Source of the DNA: Salinimicrobium sp963739625
GTDB taxonomy: Bacteria; Bacteroidota; Bacteroidia; Flavobacteriales; Flavobacteriaceae
Length of the DNA stretch: 64,000 bases
NCBI GenBank assembly: GCA_963739625.1
Contig: CAVUAU010000004.1
Coordinates: forward strand, 43,638-107,637
Reading direction: 5' to 3'
In this document: one piece after another, positions 1 through 8,261 of the stretch
How the letters are laid out: each line of letters begins with the position of its first letter
How positions within the stretch are numbered: position 1 is the stretch's first letter
The notes under the pieces: model-generated
Database searches by the model: none
What the model saw: the letters and a program-made list of their open reading frames with translations, nothing else
What the model was told of the DNA's origin: nothing
Translations under genes and position numbers: made by a program

Positions 1-53
1 AAGGTTTAAGGATTTTATAACATATTATAATTCCAATTAAGTAGCCGAATCTC

Positions 54-61
54 TAAATTTG
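54..61 (+). promoter_or_regulatory. -7 box of sodB
   Basis: TAAATTTG fits the Bacteroidota -7 consensus TAnnTTTG and would give a leader of roughly 35 nt. No clear TTTG -33 box is visible at the right spacing. Confidence 0.4.
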
Positions 62-99
62 GAGTTGATCTAAGTAATAACATTTAAAAAAGTATAACT

Positions 100-708
100 A
101 TGGCTTTTGAGTTACCAAAACTAAAATACGCATTTGATGCATTGGAGCCTCACATTGACGCAAGAACAATGGAGATCCACCACGATAAACACCACGCCGG
201 ATACACGAATAAGTTGAACGATGCTGTAAAAGGTACCGACATGGAAGGTAAAAACATCGAGAACATCCTCAACAATCTCGATATGGACAATAAGGCCGTG
301 CGCAACAATGGGGGCGGTTACTACAACCACAACCTTTACTGGGAGATCATGTCTCCAAACGGAGGCGGAAAACCTTCGGGTGAATTGGCCAGCGCAATTG
401 ACAAGAAATTTGGTTCTTTCAGCGCTTTTAAAGATGAATTCTCGAAAGCCGGAGCAACAAGATTTGGATCTGGATGGGCATGGCTTTGCGTAAAAGATGG
501 CGGAGAGTTGGACATTTGTTCTACTCCTAACCAGGATAACCCACTTATGCCGGGTGTTGGCTGCGGCGGAACTCCTATTCTTGGAATGGACGTTTGGGAG
601 CATGCATACTACCTCAAATACCAAAACCAGAGACCGGCTTATATTGAAGCGTTCTTTAACGTGATTAACTGGGAAGAAGTATCCAAAAGATACGCTCAGC
701 AAAAATAG
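100..708 (+). CDS. sodB: Superoxide dismutase, Fe/Mn family
   Basis: Converts superoxide to oxygen and hydrogen peroxide in the cytoplasm. The 202-residue length is normal. The N-terminal metal ligand region (IHHDKHHAGY, about 26-35) and the C-terminal signature DVWEHAYYLKYQNQRP, which holds two metal ligands, are both intact. The stretch GSGWAWL is also typical. Metal use (Fe, Mn or either) cannot be read from sequence alone. It is monocistronic: a strong terminator follows within 30 bases and the next gene is on the other strand. Confidence 0.95.
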   Translation: MAFELPKLKYAFDALEPHIDARTMEIHHDKHHAGYTNKLNDAVKGTDMEGKNIENILNNLDMDNKAVRNNGGGYYNHNLYWEIMSPNGGGKPSGELASAIDKKFGSFSAFKDEFSKAGATRFGSGWAWLCVKDGGELDICSTPNQDNPLMPGVGCGGTPILGMDVWEHAYYLKYQNQRPAYIEAFFNVINWEEVSKRYAQQK

Positions 709-734
709 ATTAGGAACCTAAGGTTTCTCAAGTA

Positions 735-770
735 AGCTGCCGGAAAAGGACTTTTCCGGCAGCTTTTTTT
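735..770 (+). terminator. Rho-independent terminator of sodB
   Basis: A 14-bp perfect stem (AGCTGCCGGAAAAG) with a 2-nt loop is followed by a run of T. Confidence 0.9.
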
Positions 771-787
771 ATAGAATTTATTGCACA

Positions 788-818
788 TAAAAAAAGGTGG
801 AAAGCTCCACCTTTTTTT
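788..818. terminator. Bidirectional hairpin terminator
   Basis: AAAAAAAGGTGG pairs with CCACCTTTTTTT, so T runs follow the stem on both strands. It can terminate read-through from sodB and from recJ on the minus strand. In the remaining part of 709-994 I see only a 31-codon open frame on the plus strand (833-928) with no support. Confidence 0.75.
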
Positions 819-994
819 GCCCCAAATCTACCATGAACTTAACCTACTTATGTTATGGCTTTGCTAAGATATGTAAAGACTTGATTATCAAAAACTTTTT
901 TAGACCAACTACAGGGAAATTAGTTTAAAAACAGTGAAGATTTTTTTATGTAAGAAAGGGAAAACAAAAAGAAGACATTGATGTAATCTACCTC

Positions 995-2699
995 TTACAG
1001 AGCCTCAATATCTTTAAGTTTTAACTGAAGATTTACATTCCCGTTGAATTCATTCTCTTCTACACAAAAAGCGGCTCTCACTTTGCCTGCATTGGCCAAA
1101 AGGTCACACTTATTGCCAAGATCAAAACCTATGGCGCTAAATCCCGGCAGAAGCCGATTTACTTTTGAGTCGGCACTTAAGATGCTTAAGGTCACCACCC
1201 ACGCATTTCGCATAGCCGGTATCTGTCACTCCCGTTGCCATAAAAACAGGGCTCATGTTCCCCGGACCGTGCGGGGCGAACTGCTTTAGGATGCGGTAAA
1301 ACTTTGAAGTAATGTCCTTAAGATCAATTTCTGCATCAATAGAGATCTCGGGCGTTAAGAGGTTCTTGTCGATGCTGGCGGAAACCACCTCTTCAAATTT
1401 ATTTTTAAAGTTTTCATATTGCTGCTCCAGCAGGGTCAATCCTGCGGCGTATTTATGTCCTCCAAATTGTTCGATATACTCGCTGCAACCTTCAAGGGCG
1501 TCGTAAACATCAAATCCTTTGACAGATCGTGCCGAAGCAGCCAGTTTTTCTCCACTGCGCGTGAAGACAAGGGTGGGACGGTAATAAGTTTCTGTGAGTC
1601 GCGAAGCTACGATCCCAATCACACCTTTGTGCCAGTCTTCCTGGTAAACAACAGTTGTTAACCGCTCCTGCTCCTTCAATTCTTCAATTTGTGCGAGCGC
1701 TTCAAGGGTAATGGCTTGATCTGCTTCCCTTCTTTCCTTATTATAATTTTCTATCTCTGCAGCAAAGATCTTTGCCTGTGCTTCATCATTTTCGGTAAGA
1801 AGATTTACGGCATGCAAACCATGTTTCATTCGGCCGGCCGCATTGATACGGGGCGCAATAATGAAAACAACATCAGAGATGGTGAGGGTCTGCTTTTTTA
1901 CCTGCTCAATAATGGCTTTAAAACCGGCCCTTGGCGCAGCATTGATCACGTTGAGACCGTGGTAGGCAAGGATTCTGTTTTCTCCTGTTATGGGAACTAT
2001 GTCGGCACCAATTGCCGTAGCCACCAAATCGAGATATGGAATAAGTGTTTCAAACGGCTCCTGTCTTTTCTCTGCCAGCGCCTGTAACAGTTTGAAACCG
2101 ACCCCACAGCCGCAAAGTTCTTTGTACGGATAGTTGCAGTCTGCCCTTTTTGGATCCAGAACAGCCACAGCCTGCGGGATCTCGGCTCCCGGCCTGTGGT
2201 GATCACAAATGACAAAATCAATACCTTTTTCTGAAGCATAAGCCACCTTGTCTATGGCTTTAATTCCGCAGTCAAGAGCAATGATGAGACTGATATCATT
2301 GTCTGCTGCAAAATCAATTCCTTTATAGGAGATCCCGTAGCCCTCATCATAGCGATCTGGAATGTAAGTGGCTACATTGGGATAAAATGTCTTTAGGTAA
2401 GAAGAAACAAGGGCAACGCTGGTCGTACCATCTACATCATAGTCGCCATAGACCATGATGTTTTCCCCTTTTTCGAGTGCCAGCTGGACCCGATTTACCG
2501 CTACCTCCATGTCCTGCATCAAAAAAGGATCGTGCAGATCTTCAAGAGAAGGCCTGAAGAACTTTTTTGCCTCTTCGAAAGTGGAAATTCCACGCTGGGC
2601 GAGTAAAGATGCGATGGGCTTGCCTACACCGAGCACTTTTTGCAGATGTGAAACTATCTCGGGATCGGGTTTAGGTTTAAGGGTCCAGCGCATGTTCAA
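995..2699 (-). CDS. recJ: Single-stranded-DNA exonuclease RecJ, with one frame break
   Basis: A 5'-3' exonuclease acting in recombination and repair. The DHH-phosphoesterase motifs are present (YGDYDVDGTTS near residue 80, CDHHRPG near 165), followed by the DHHA1 region. The frame breaks between about 1140 and 1190. The upstream frame ends soon after LKCRLKSK, and the +1 frame continues with FSAIGFDLG to LKDIEAL and a stop at 995. Restored, the protein is about 567 residues, the usual length. A single-base insertion error is more likely than a true pseudogene, because both halves are conserved. Confidence 0.9.
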
Positions 2700-2791
2700 T
2701 TTTTTTTAAAAGTAAAGATTTGTTTGGCTTATATTGTTCCTACAGGAACTGCAGAAAGTAAGAATTGAAGAATTTTCCTCTTTTTGGCGCT

Positions 2792-3466
2792 TCAGGTCTT
2801 CCTGGCTCCAATAACAAGCACAATTTCTCCCTTTGGAGGTTTCTGCTCGTAATGCGCCAGTACTTCGGCAACTGTACCTCTCACTGTTTCCTCATGCAAT
2901 TTGCTTATCTCCCTTGAGACAGAGATTTGCCGGTCCTCTCCAAAAAATTCCCCTAGCTGCGCAAGCGTCTTCAGCAGTTTATGAGGAGATTCATAAAGCA
3001 CAATGGTTCGGGTTTCTTCAGCAAGAAGCTGCAGCCGGGTTTGTCTTCCTTTTTTAACAGGAAGAAAGCCTTCAAAAACAAATTTATCATTAGGGAGTCC
3101 GCTGTTGACAAGTGCCGGCACAAAAGCAGTAGCTCCGGGAAGGCAGTCCACTTCTACTCCGGCCTCGATACATGCCCGCGTAAGTAAAAACCCGGGGTCA
3201 CTTATAGCGGGGGTACCCGCATCGCTGATTAGTGCAATGGTTTTCCCGTTTTGGATTTGCCGCACCACACCCTCAACCGTCTTGTGCTCGTTGTGCATGT
3301 GATGGCTTTGCATTGGGGTGTTGATCTCGAAGTGTTTCAGCAATTTCCCGCTGTTACGGGTATCTTCGGCGAGAATAAGATCAACTTCTTTGAGAATCCT
3401 TATAGCGCGAAAAGTTATATCCTCCAGGTTACCAATTGGTGTGGGAACTAAATAAAGTTTGGACAT
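2792..3466 (-). CDS. rsmI: 16S rRNA (cytidine-1402-2'-O)-methyltransferase
   Basis: Methylates the 2'-OH of C1402 in 16S rRNA using S-adenosylmethionine. The tetrapyrrole-methylase fold is clear: LVPTPIGNLEDITFRA at the N terminus, LAEDTRNS near 33, and the SAM-binding ISDAGTPAISDPG near 80. The 224 residues match the shorter Bacteroidota form. It follows the 253-residue protein on the same strand after 9 bases, so the two are probably co-transcribed. Confidence 0.94.
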   Translation of the reverse strand: MSKLYLVPTPIGNLEDITFRAIRILKEVDLILAEDTRNSGKLLKHFEINTPMQSHHMHNEHKTVEGVVRQIQNGKTIALISDAGTPAISDPGFLLTRACIEAGVEVDCLPGATAFVPALVNSGLPNDKFVFEGFLPVKKGRQTRLQLLAEETRTIVLYESPHKLLKTLAQLGEFFGEDRQISVSREISKLHEETVRGTVAEVLAHYEQKPPKGEIVLVIGARKT

Positions 3467-3475
3467 GAATGGGTT

Positions 3476-4237
3476 TTACTCGTATTTCTTGGCTATAATA
3501 TCCAGGAACCTGGTCTCATAATCTTCTTTACCTTCCCAGTTATTATAGTCCGGTTTCACCATATTGGCAACAAAATTAAAGGCCTCCTCCTGGGTCTTTA
3601 GCGTGCTCAACTGGGAAAGCACCCGGTTATAATCTGTAGTGCTACCGTCAAACAGGTGTTTTATAAAGGCGAGTTTGTCGTTCACACCAATATTGATCCC
3701 TTTTTTGAGGCGGTCATTGAGCGATCTCGGCCGTTCTTGTTGTCCATTTCTATTAACAGGTTCGAATTCCGGCAGTTGGTCATAATGTACTCCGCCAATG
3801 TCCTCCATATCATTTTTCTTATAGGCCGGTGGATCTACATGGTCAAAAAGTTCATCTATACGCTGGCTTTCGGCCGGCATCTGGGCAACAATGTCTTTTA
3901 TTTTTTCGGTGTTGGGTTCGGTTATGGCTTCAGAGTCATCGTTGTACTCCATTCCGCTGGGAGCATATTCATCTGCTTCAACAGGCTCCTGCTTTTTTTC
4001 CTTTTTTGGTGCTGCCTCAACTTTTACAGCAGTTTCCACCGTAGGCTGCTGCTGTTTTTCCTCTTTTTTTACTTCCGAAGAAAACAAATTTGATTCGGTA
4101 AAATGCAGCACTGTCAGTTTTTCATAAAGTTGCTTGGCAAGCTCCTTTAACTCTCCGGTCGAGACTTCCTGCGCGTCTTTAAGATGCACAATTTTTCCGG
4201 CCAAAGTTGTTAATTCCTCTTTCAGTTGCTTTTTCAT
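3476..4237 (-). CDS. Uncharacterised conserved flavobacterial protein
   Basis: I recognise no domain with a known function. The 253 residues fall into three parts: a helical N terminus (1-55), a charged low-complexity middle rich in Lys, Glu and Pro (about 60-95), and a helical C terminus (about 170-253) containing LNDRLKKGINIGVNDKLAF, which looks folded and conserved. There is no signal peptide or membrane segment. It is transcribed away from tdk and just upstream of rsmI. Confidence 0.75.
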   Translation of the reverse strand: MKKQLKEELTTLAGKIVHLKDAQEVSTGELKELAKQLYEKLTVLHFTESNLFSSEVKKEEKQQQPTVETAVKVEAAPKKEKKQEPVEADEYAPSGMEYNDDSEAITEPNTEKIKDIVAQMPAESQRIDELFDHVDPPAYKKNDMEDIGGVHYDQLPEFEPVNRNGQQERPRSLNDRLKKGINIGVNDKLAFIKHLFDGSTTDYNRVLSQLSTLKTQEEAFNFVANMVKPDYNNWEGKEDYETRFLDIIAKKYE

Positions 4238-4277
4238 AACTTTAATGCTTCCCGCTCCAGGGCGGTTGTATTTTTAA

Positions 4278-4285
4278 TAAATTTG
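4278..4285 (+). promoter_or_regulatory. -7 box of tdk
   Basis: TAAATTTG matches TAnnTTTG about 50 bases before the chosen tdk start. The -33 box is not clear. Confidence 0.4.
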
Positions 4286-4335
4286 TATCACCTTTATCGC
4301 AAGTGACCTTTGTTTTTGGTCTTGAAAAATACAAA

Positions 4336-5002
4336 ATGTTTCTCGAAAATACAGTAAATCATAAGGAGCAATTTGGGTGGATTGAAGTGATATGTGGATC
4401 GATGTTCTCGGGAAAGACCGAAGAGCTTATTCGCAGGCTCAAACGCGCGAAATTTGCAAAACAAAAGGTGGAGATCTTCAAACCTTCCATCGACATTCGC
4501 TATAACGAAGAAATGGTGGTCTCTCACGACTCCAACGAAATACGCTCCACGCCCGTGCCCGCGGCAGCTAACATAAGGTTGCTGGCCGACGATTGTGACG
4601 TGGTGGGCATTGACGAGGCACAGTTCTTTGACCAGGAGATCGTTTCGGTTTGTAATGATCTTGCCAATAAGGGCGTACGTGTCATCGTGGCCGGGCTGGA
4701 TATGGACTTTAAAGGAAATCCTTTTGGGCCCATGCCCAACCTCATGGCAACTGCCGAATATGTTACGAAAGGTCCATGCCGTATGTACCCGCACCGGCAA
4801 TCTTGCTCAATACAGCTATCGAAAAACAGCAAATGAAGACCTCGTTCTGCTGGGGGAAACTGAGGAATATGAGCCGCTTAGTCGCGCCGCTTTCTATAAG
4901 GCACGGTTGCGGGAAAAATTAAAGACAATGGAGGTGAAAGACCCCGAAGAAGTTAAAGATAAAAGAAGCGAACATGCCGAAAGCCAGGGAGACCGTACTT
5001 GA
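4336..5002 (+). CDS. tdk: Thymidine kinase, with one frame break
   Basis: Phosphorylates thymidine for salvage. The P-loop is GSMFSGKTEELIRR, the Walker B-like motif is VVGIDEAQFF, and the lid/zinc region follows as CTRTGNLAQYSYR. The frame breaks near 4766: the first frame reads EYVTKGPCRM, while the +1 frame gives the expected KVHAVCTRTGNLAQ. Restored length is about 221 residues. An in-frame GTG at 4303 exists, but the ATG at 4336 (MFLENTVNHKEQFGW) fits the family better. The 3' end overlaps alr by 29 bases, so the two genes are probably co-transcribed. Confidence 0.9.
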
Positions 5003-6080
5003 AATAGATCTTAATGCCCTAGCCCACAATTTTAAATATTTACGATCAAAAGTAGATAAAAACGTCAAAATGATGGCGGTAGTCAAAGCTTTTGGCTACG
5101 GAAGCGACGTGGTGGGTATTGCCAGAAAACTTGTTAACCTGGGTGCCGATTATTTTGCGGTCGCCTATACTTCGGAAGGAGTTGCCCTTCGCAAAGCCGG
5201 CATTGAACTTCCCATTTTAGTGCTGCACCCGCAGTCTTACAATTTCGAAGAACTTATTGAGAATTGTCTCGAGCCAAGCTTATACAGCGAATTCGTGCTT
5301 AAGGAATTCATTGAAACTGCCGAAAAACTTAACCAGAAAAATTACCCGGTACACATCAAGTTCAATACCGGACTTAACAGGCTTGGGTTTTCAATAGACG
5401 AAACAGGCGTGGTGGGTGACTTGCTCACCGGCACCCCGGCAGTAAAAGCAGCCTCTTTCTTTTCTCATCTCGCGGCAAGTGAAGACTGGCGCGAGCGGGA
5501 ATTCACATTAAAACAGATCCATACTTTCCGAAAAATCGCACTGGAACTTTTTGATGTCCTGGGATATCAGCCTTTGCTGCACATCTGCAATACCTCGGGG
5601 GTGATCAATTATCCCGAGGCGGCGTTTGATATGGTGCGCACGGGGATTGGTCTCTACGGCTTCGGAAATGAAGAAGGCGAAGACCAAAAGCTAAAACCTA
5701 TTGGAACTTTAAAGACCATTATTTCCCAAATCCACGAGATCGAAAAAGGAGATTCAGTAGGTTATAACCGTGCTTTTATAGCCGAAAGACCTACCAAAAC
5801 TGCTACCCTTCCCATTGGTCATGCCGACGGAATCAACAGGCAGTACGGCAACGGTCGCGCAGGAGTCATTGTCAATGGTCATTATGCCCCCATCATTGGA
5901 AATGTTTGTATGGATATGCTCATGATAGACATTACCGGCATTGACTGTGAAGAAGGAGACGAGGTGATCATCTTTGGGGGACCTCAACACGCAACCGAAT
6001 TTGCCTCAAAAGGAAATACGATTTCTTACGAATTGATCACAGGGATCTCCCAAAGGGTAAAAAGAAAGCTTGTAGAGTAA
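4974..6080 (+). CDS. alr: Alanine racemase
   Basis: PLP enzyme that makes D-alanine for peptidoglycan. The N-terminal motif VVKAFGYGSD supplies the PLP lysine and GDSVGYNRAF the catalytic tyrosine. The C-terminal beta domain includes GNVCMDMLMIDIT and GDEVIIFGG. At 368 residues it is full length. Some flavobacteria fuse Alr to MurF; this is a stand-alone copy. Confidence 0.95.
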   Translation: MPKARETVLEIDLNALAHNFKYLRSKVDKNVKMMAVVKAFGYGSDVVGIARKLVNLGADYFAVAYTSEGVALRKAGIELPILVLHPQSYNFEELIENCLEPSLYSEFVLKEFIETAEKLNQKNYPVHIKFNTGLNRLGFSIDETGVVGDLLTGTPAVKAASFFSHLAASEDWREREFTLKQIHTFRKIALELFDVLGYQPLLHICNTSGVINYPEAAFDMVRTGIGLYGFGNEEGEDQKLKPIGTLKTIISQIHEIEKGDSVGYNRAFIAERPTKTATLPIGHADGINRQYGNGRAGVIVNGHYAPIIGNVCMDMLMIDITGIDCEEGDEVIIFGGPQHATEFASKGNTISYELITGISQRVKRKLVE

Positions 6081-6125
6081 AAATTAAGTATCTTTAAATA
6101 GACTAACCCTAAAACCTCGTTTTAA

Positions 6126-6563
6126 ATGGCATTTTTTAAAGATTTCAAGACCTTTTTAATGAAAGGCGATATTATCGCATTGGCCACTGCGGTAGTTGTT
6201 GGAGGCGCATTTAACAAGATCGTGTCCTCGGTTGTGGCCGATATTATTATGCCGCTAATAGGAGTAATCACCGGTGGGGTTGATTTTTCTCAAAAATTCA
6301 TTTCCCTGGATGGAAAGCATTATGAAACTCTCGACGCGGCCAAAGAAGCCGAAGCCGCTGTTTTGACCTATGGAAATGTAATTCAGGCGATTATCTACTT
6401 TATTATTGTAGCTTTTTTCATATTTTTGGTACTCAGGGCGTATGAAAAGACCAAGAAAGAAAAAGAAGCGCCCAAGCTGGTCGAGCCTAAAGGACCAAGC
6501 CAGGAAGAATTGCTTACCCAGATTCGCGATGAACTGAAGAAGCAAAATACAGGTAAAGCATAA
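6126..6563 (+). CDS. mscL: Large-conductance mechanosensitive channel MscL
   Basis: Inner-membrane homopentamer that releases solutes on hypo-osmotic shock. The N-terminal helix and TM1 (FKTFLMKGDIIALATAVVVG) and the Gly/Ala-rich pore are classic. TM2 lies at about 85-105 and is followed by a charged cytoplasmic helix. 145 residues is normal. The stop overlaps the start of the next small gene. Confidence 0.95.
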   Translation: MAFFKDFKTFLMKGDIIALATAVVVGGAFNKIVSSVVADIIMPLIGVITGGVDFSQKFISLDGKHYETLDAAKEAEAAVLTYGNVIQAIIYFIIVAFFIFLVLRAYEKTKKEKEAPKLVEPKGPSQEELLTQIRDELKKQNTGKA

Positions 6564-6808
6564 TGAAAAACATCTTTTTATACTACTTCCTTTTCTTAGC
6601 CCCCGGAATCCTGCTTGCAGTTTCCTGGGACAGCTTACCTGAGTATACTAACCTGGTGCTGCTGGCACTTTACGTTTTCGTCTACAGGACGCTGCTGGAC
6701 GGGATGCGTTTGAATGCCATGGGCATTCTGGAGAAAAAAGAGATATGGAAAATGGCTGTTCCCGGCATGCGCGGGAAATATGTGAAACAGTTGTACTTTC
6801 AACGATAA
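6563..6808 (+). CDS. Small membrane protein of unknown function
   Basis: 81 residues with two hydrophobic segments (about 3-20 and 30-44) and a basic C terminus. The start overlaps the mscL stop by one base, indicating translational coupling. I do not recognise the family. Confidence 0.65.
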   Translation: MKNIFLYYFLFLAPGILLAVSWDSLPEYTNLVLLALYVFVYRTLLDGMRLNAMGILEKKEIWKMAVPGMRGKYVKQLYFQR

Positions 6809-6876
6809 ATTGAACGCTCGTAGTAACCGCTACACTGCATATTTTTAAACAACTCCTGAAGTATTTCAGGACTAAA

Positions 6877-6904
6877 CCCTGAACTTGTTTCAGGGTCTTT
6901 TTTT
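6877..6904 (+). terminator. Terminator after mscL and the small membrane gene
   Basis: CCCTGAA pairs with TTCAGGG around a short loop and is followed by TCTTTTTTT. Confidence 0.75.
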
Positions 6905-7024
6905 GTTGCCCCTCATATTTAACAATTTGTGCAAAGTGGTTATAAAATTAATTCTGAAGCCATTTTTCTTCGGAAGGCATTCTCTTTATTCTCACGAGTA
7001 CAATACCTTTGCAGCCAGTCTCAC

Positions 7025-7057
7025 AGACCTCACAGGTTTTTGAAACCTGTGAGGTCT
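7025..7057. repeat. REP-like inverted repeat
   Basis: Two perfect 15-nt arms (AGACCTCACAGGTTT and its reverse complement) are separated by 3 nt. There is no T run, so it is not a terminator. It resembles the dispersed palindromes found between genes in many flavobacteria (from memory). Confidence 0.6.
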
Positions 7058-7123
7058 AAGGTGGAAAATTCACCTCTCAAAAATGTCATTTTTGAGAGAT
7101 CTTAAATTTAATTTACAAGAAAC

Positions 7124-8114
7124 ATGAAAATAGCAGTAGTAGGCGCTACCGGAATGGTGGGCCGCGTGATGTTACAGGTGCTGGAAGAGCGCAATTTCCC
7201 GGTAACCGAATTATTACCGGTAGCTTCAGAAAGATCAATAGGCAGCAAAGATCAAATTCAAAGACAAAGAATACGAGGTCATAGGTTTAGAAGATGCCGT
7301 CAATCAGAGACCCGACATTGCCCTCTTTTCTGCAGGCGGTGGCACTTCCCTGGAATGGGCGCCACAGTTCGCCGCAGTTGGCACAACCGTGATCGACAAC
7401 TCTTCGGCCTGGAGGATGGATCCCGCCAAGAAACTGGTAGTCCCGGAGATCAACGCTTCAGAAATAACTTCAGAAGACAAGATCATTGCCAACCCCAACT
7501 GTTCCACTATCCAAATGGTGATGGCTTTGGCGCCGTTGCATAAGAAATATACTATTAAACGAGTGGTAGTTTCTACTTATCAGTCGATTACAGGTACAGG
7601 CGTAAAGGCGGTACAGCAGCTGGAGAATGAATATAAGGGCGAAAAAGGTGAAATGGCTTATCCTTACCCTATTCACCGCAATGCCATTCCGCACTGCGAT
7701 GTTTTTGAGGAAAATGGTTATACCAAAGAGGAGATGAAGCTTACCAATGAGACCAAAAAGATCCTTAGAGATGATACAGTAGCCGTTACTGCAACTGCGA
7801 TTCGTATCCCCGTAGTGGGCGGCCACAGCGAATCTGTAAACGTAACTTTTGAAAATGATTTTGAGGTGAACGACGTGCGCAGGTTGCTCAGCGACTTCCC
7901 CGGCATCACCGTGCAGGACAATCTTGACGTGAACACCTACCCAATGCCTATTTATGCCGAAGGTAAAGACGATGTTTTCGTAGGCAGAATAAGAAGAGAT
8001 CTGTCACAGCCTAATTCACTCAACATGTGGATCGTGGCCGATAACCTTAGAAAAGGTGCCGCAACAAACGCAGTACAGATCGCAGAATACCTGGTGAAGG
8101 AAAAGCTGGTTTAA
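7124..8114 (+). CDS. asd: Aspartate-semialdehyde dehydrogenase, with one frame break
   Basis: NADPH-dependent enzyme of the Lys/Thr/Met pathway. It starts with VVGATGMVG (dinucleotide binding), has the catalytic cysteine in IANPNCSTIQM, and has the C-terminal GGHSESV and VGRIRRDLS motifs. The frame breaks near 7250, within GSKDQIQR. The +1 frame gives IKFKDKEYEVIGLEDAV and FSAGGGTSLEWAPQFA. Restored length is about 329 residues, exactly the family norm, so a single inserted base is likely. Confidence 0.92.
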
Positions 8115-8119
8115 AATAT

Positions 8120-8169
8120 AACTCTGGCAAAGTTCTAACTCTGGCAAAGTTTGGAACTTTGCCAGAGTT
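8120..8169. repeat. Repeat of two direct and one inverted 15-mer
   Basis: AACTCTGGCAAAGTT occurs at 8120-8134 and 8138-8152, and its exact reverse complement at 8155-8169. The second and third copies form a strong hairpin. There is no T run. Confidence 0.8.
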
Positions 8170-8177
8170 GCTTTCTA

Positions 8178-8210
8178 AGGCCGCTCAAAAGGAGCGGCCT
8201 CTTGTTTTTT
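8178..8210 (+). terminator. Terminator of asd
   Basis: AGGCCGCTC pairs with GAGCGGCCT and is followed by CTTGTTTTTT. Confidence 0.85.
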
Positions 8211-8261
8211 AACAGGATTTGAAGGAAATTTTCTACATTTAGACTTCTTGAAATCAAACCC

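Larger units (their letters stand above)
6809..7123. other. Intergenic region with hairpins, no gene
   Basis: It holds a terminator-like hairpin at 6877-6904 (CCCTGAA / TTCAGGG plus a T run), a 15-bp perfect inverted repeat at 7025-7057 (AGACCTCACAGGTTT and its complement), and a short palindrome at 7075-7097 (TCTCAAAAATG / CATTTTTGAGA). The asd promoter must lie here but I cannot place it. Confidence 0.7.

Noticed and set aside
121..702. Long antisense ORF opposite sodB, and similar ones opposite the efflux pump (for example 36252-36758)
   Set aside because: Mirror frames of strongly conserved genes without their own signals.
833..928. 31-codon ORF after sodB
   Set aside because: Chance length and no supporting features.
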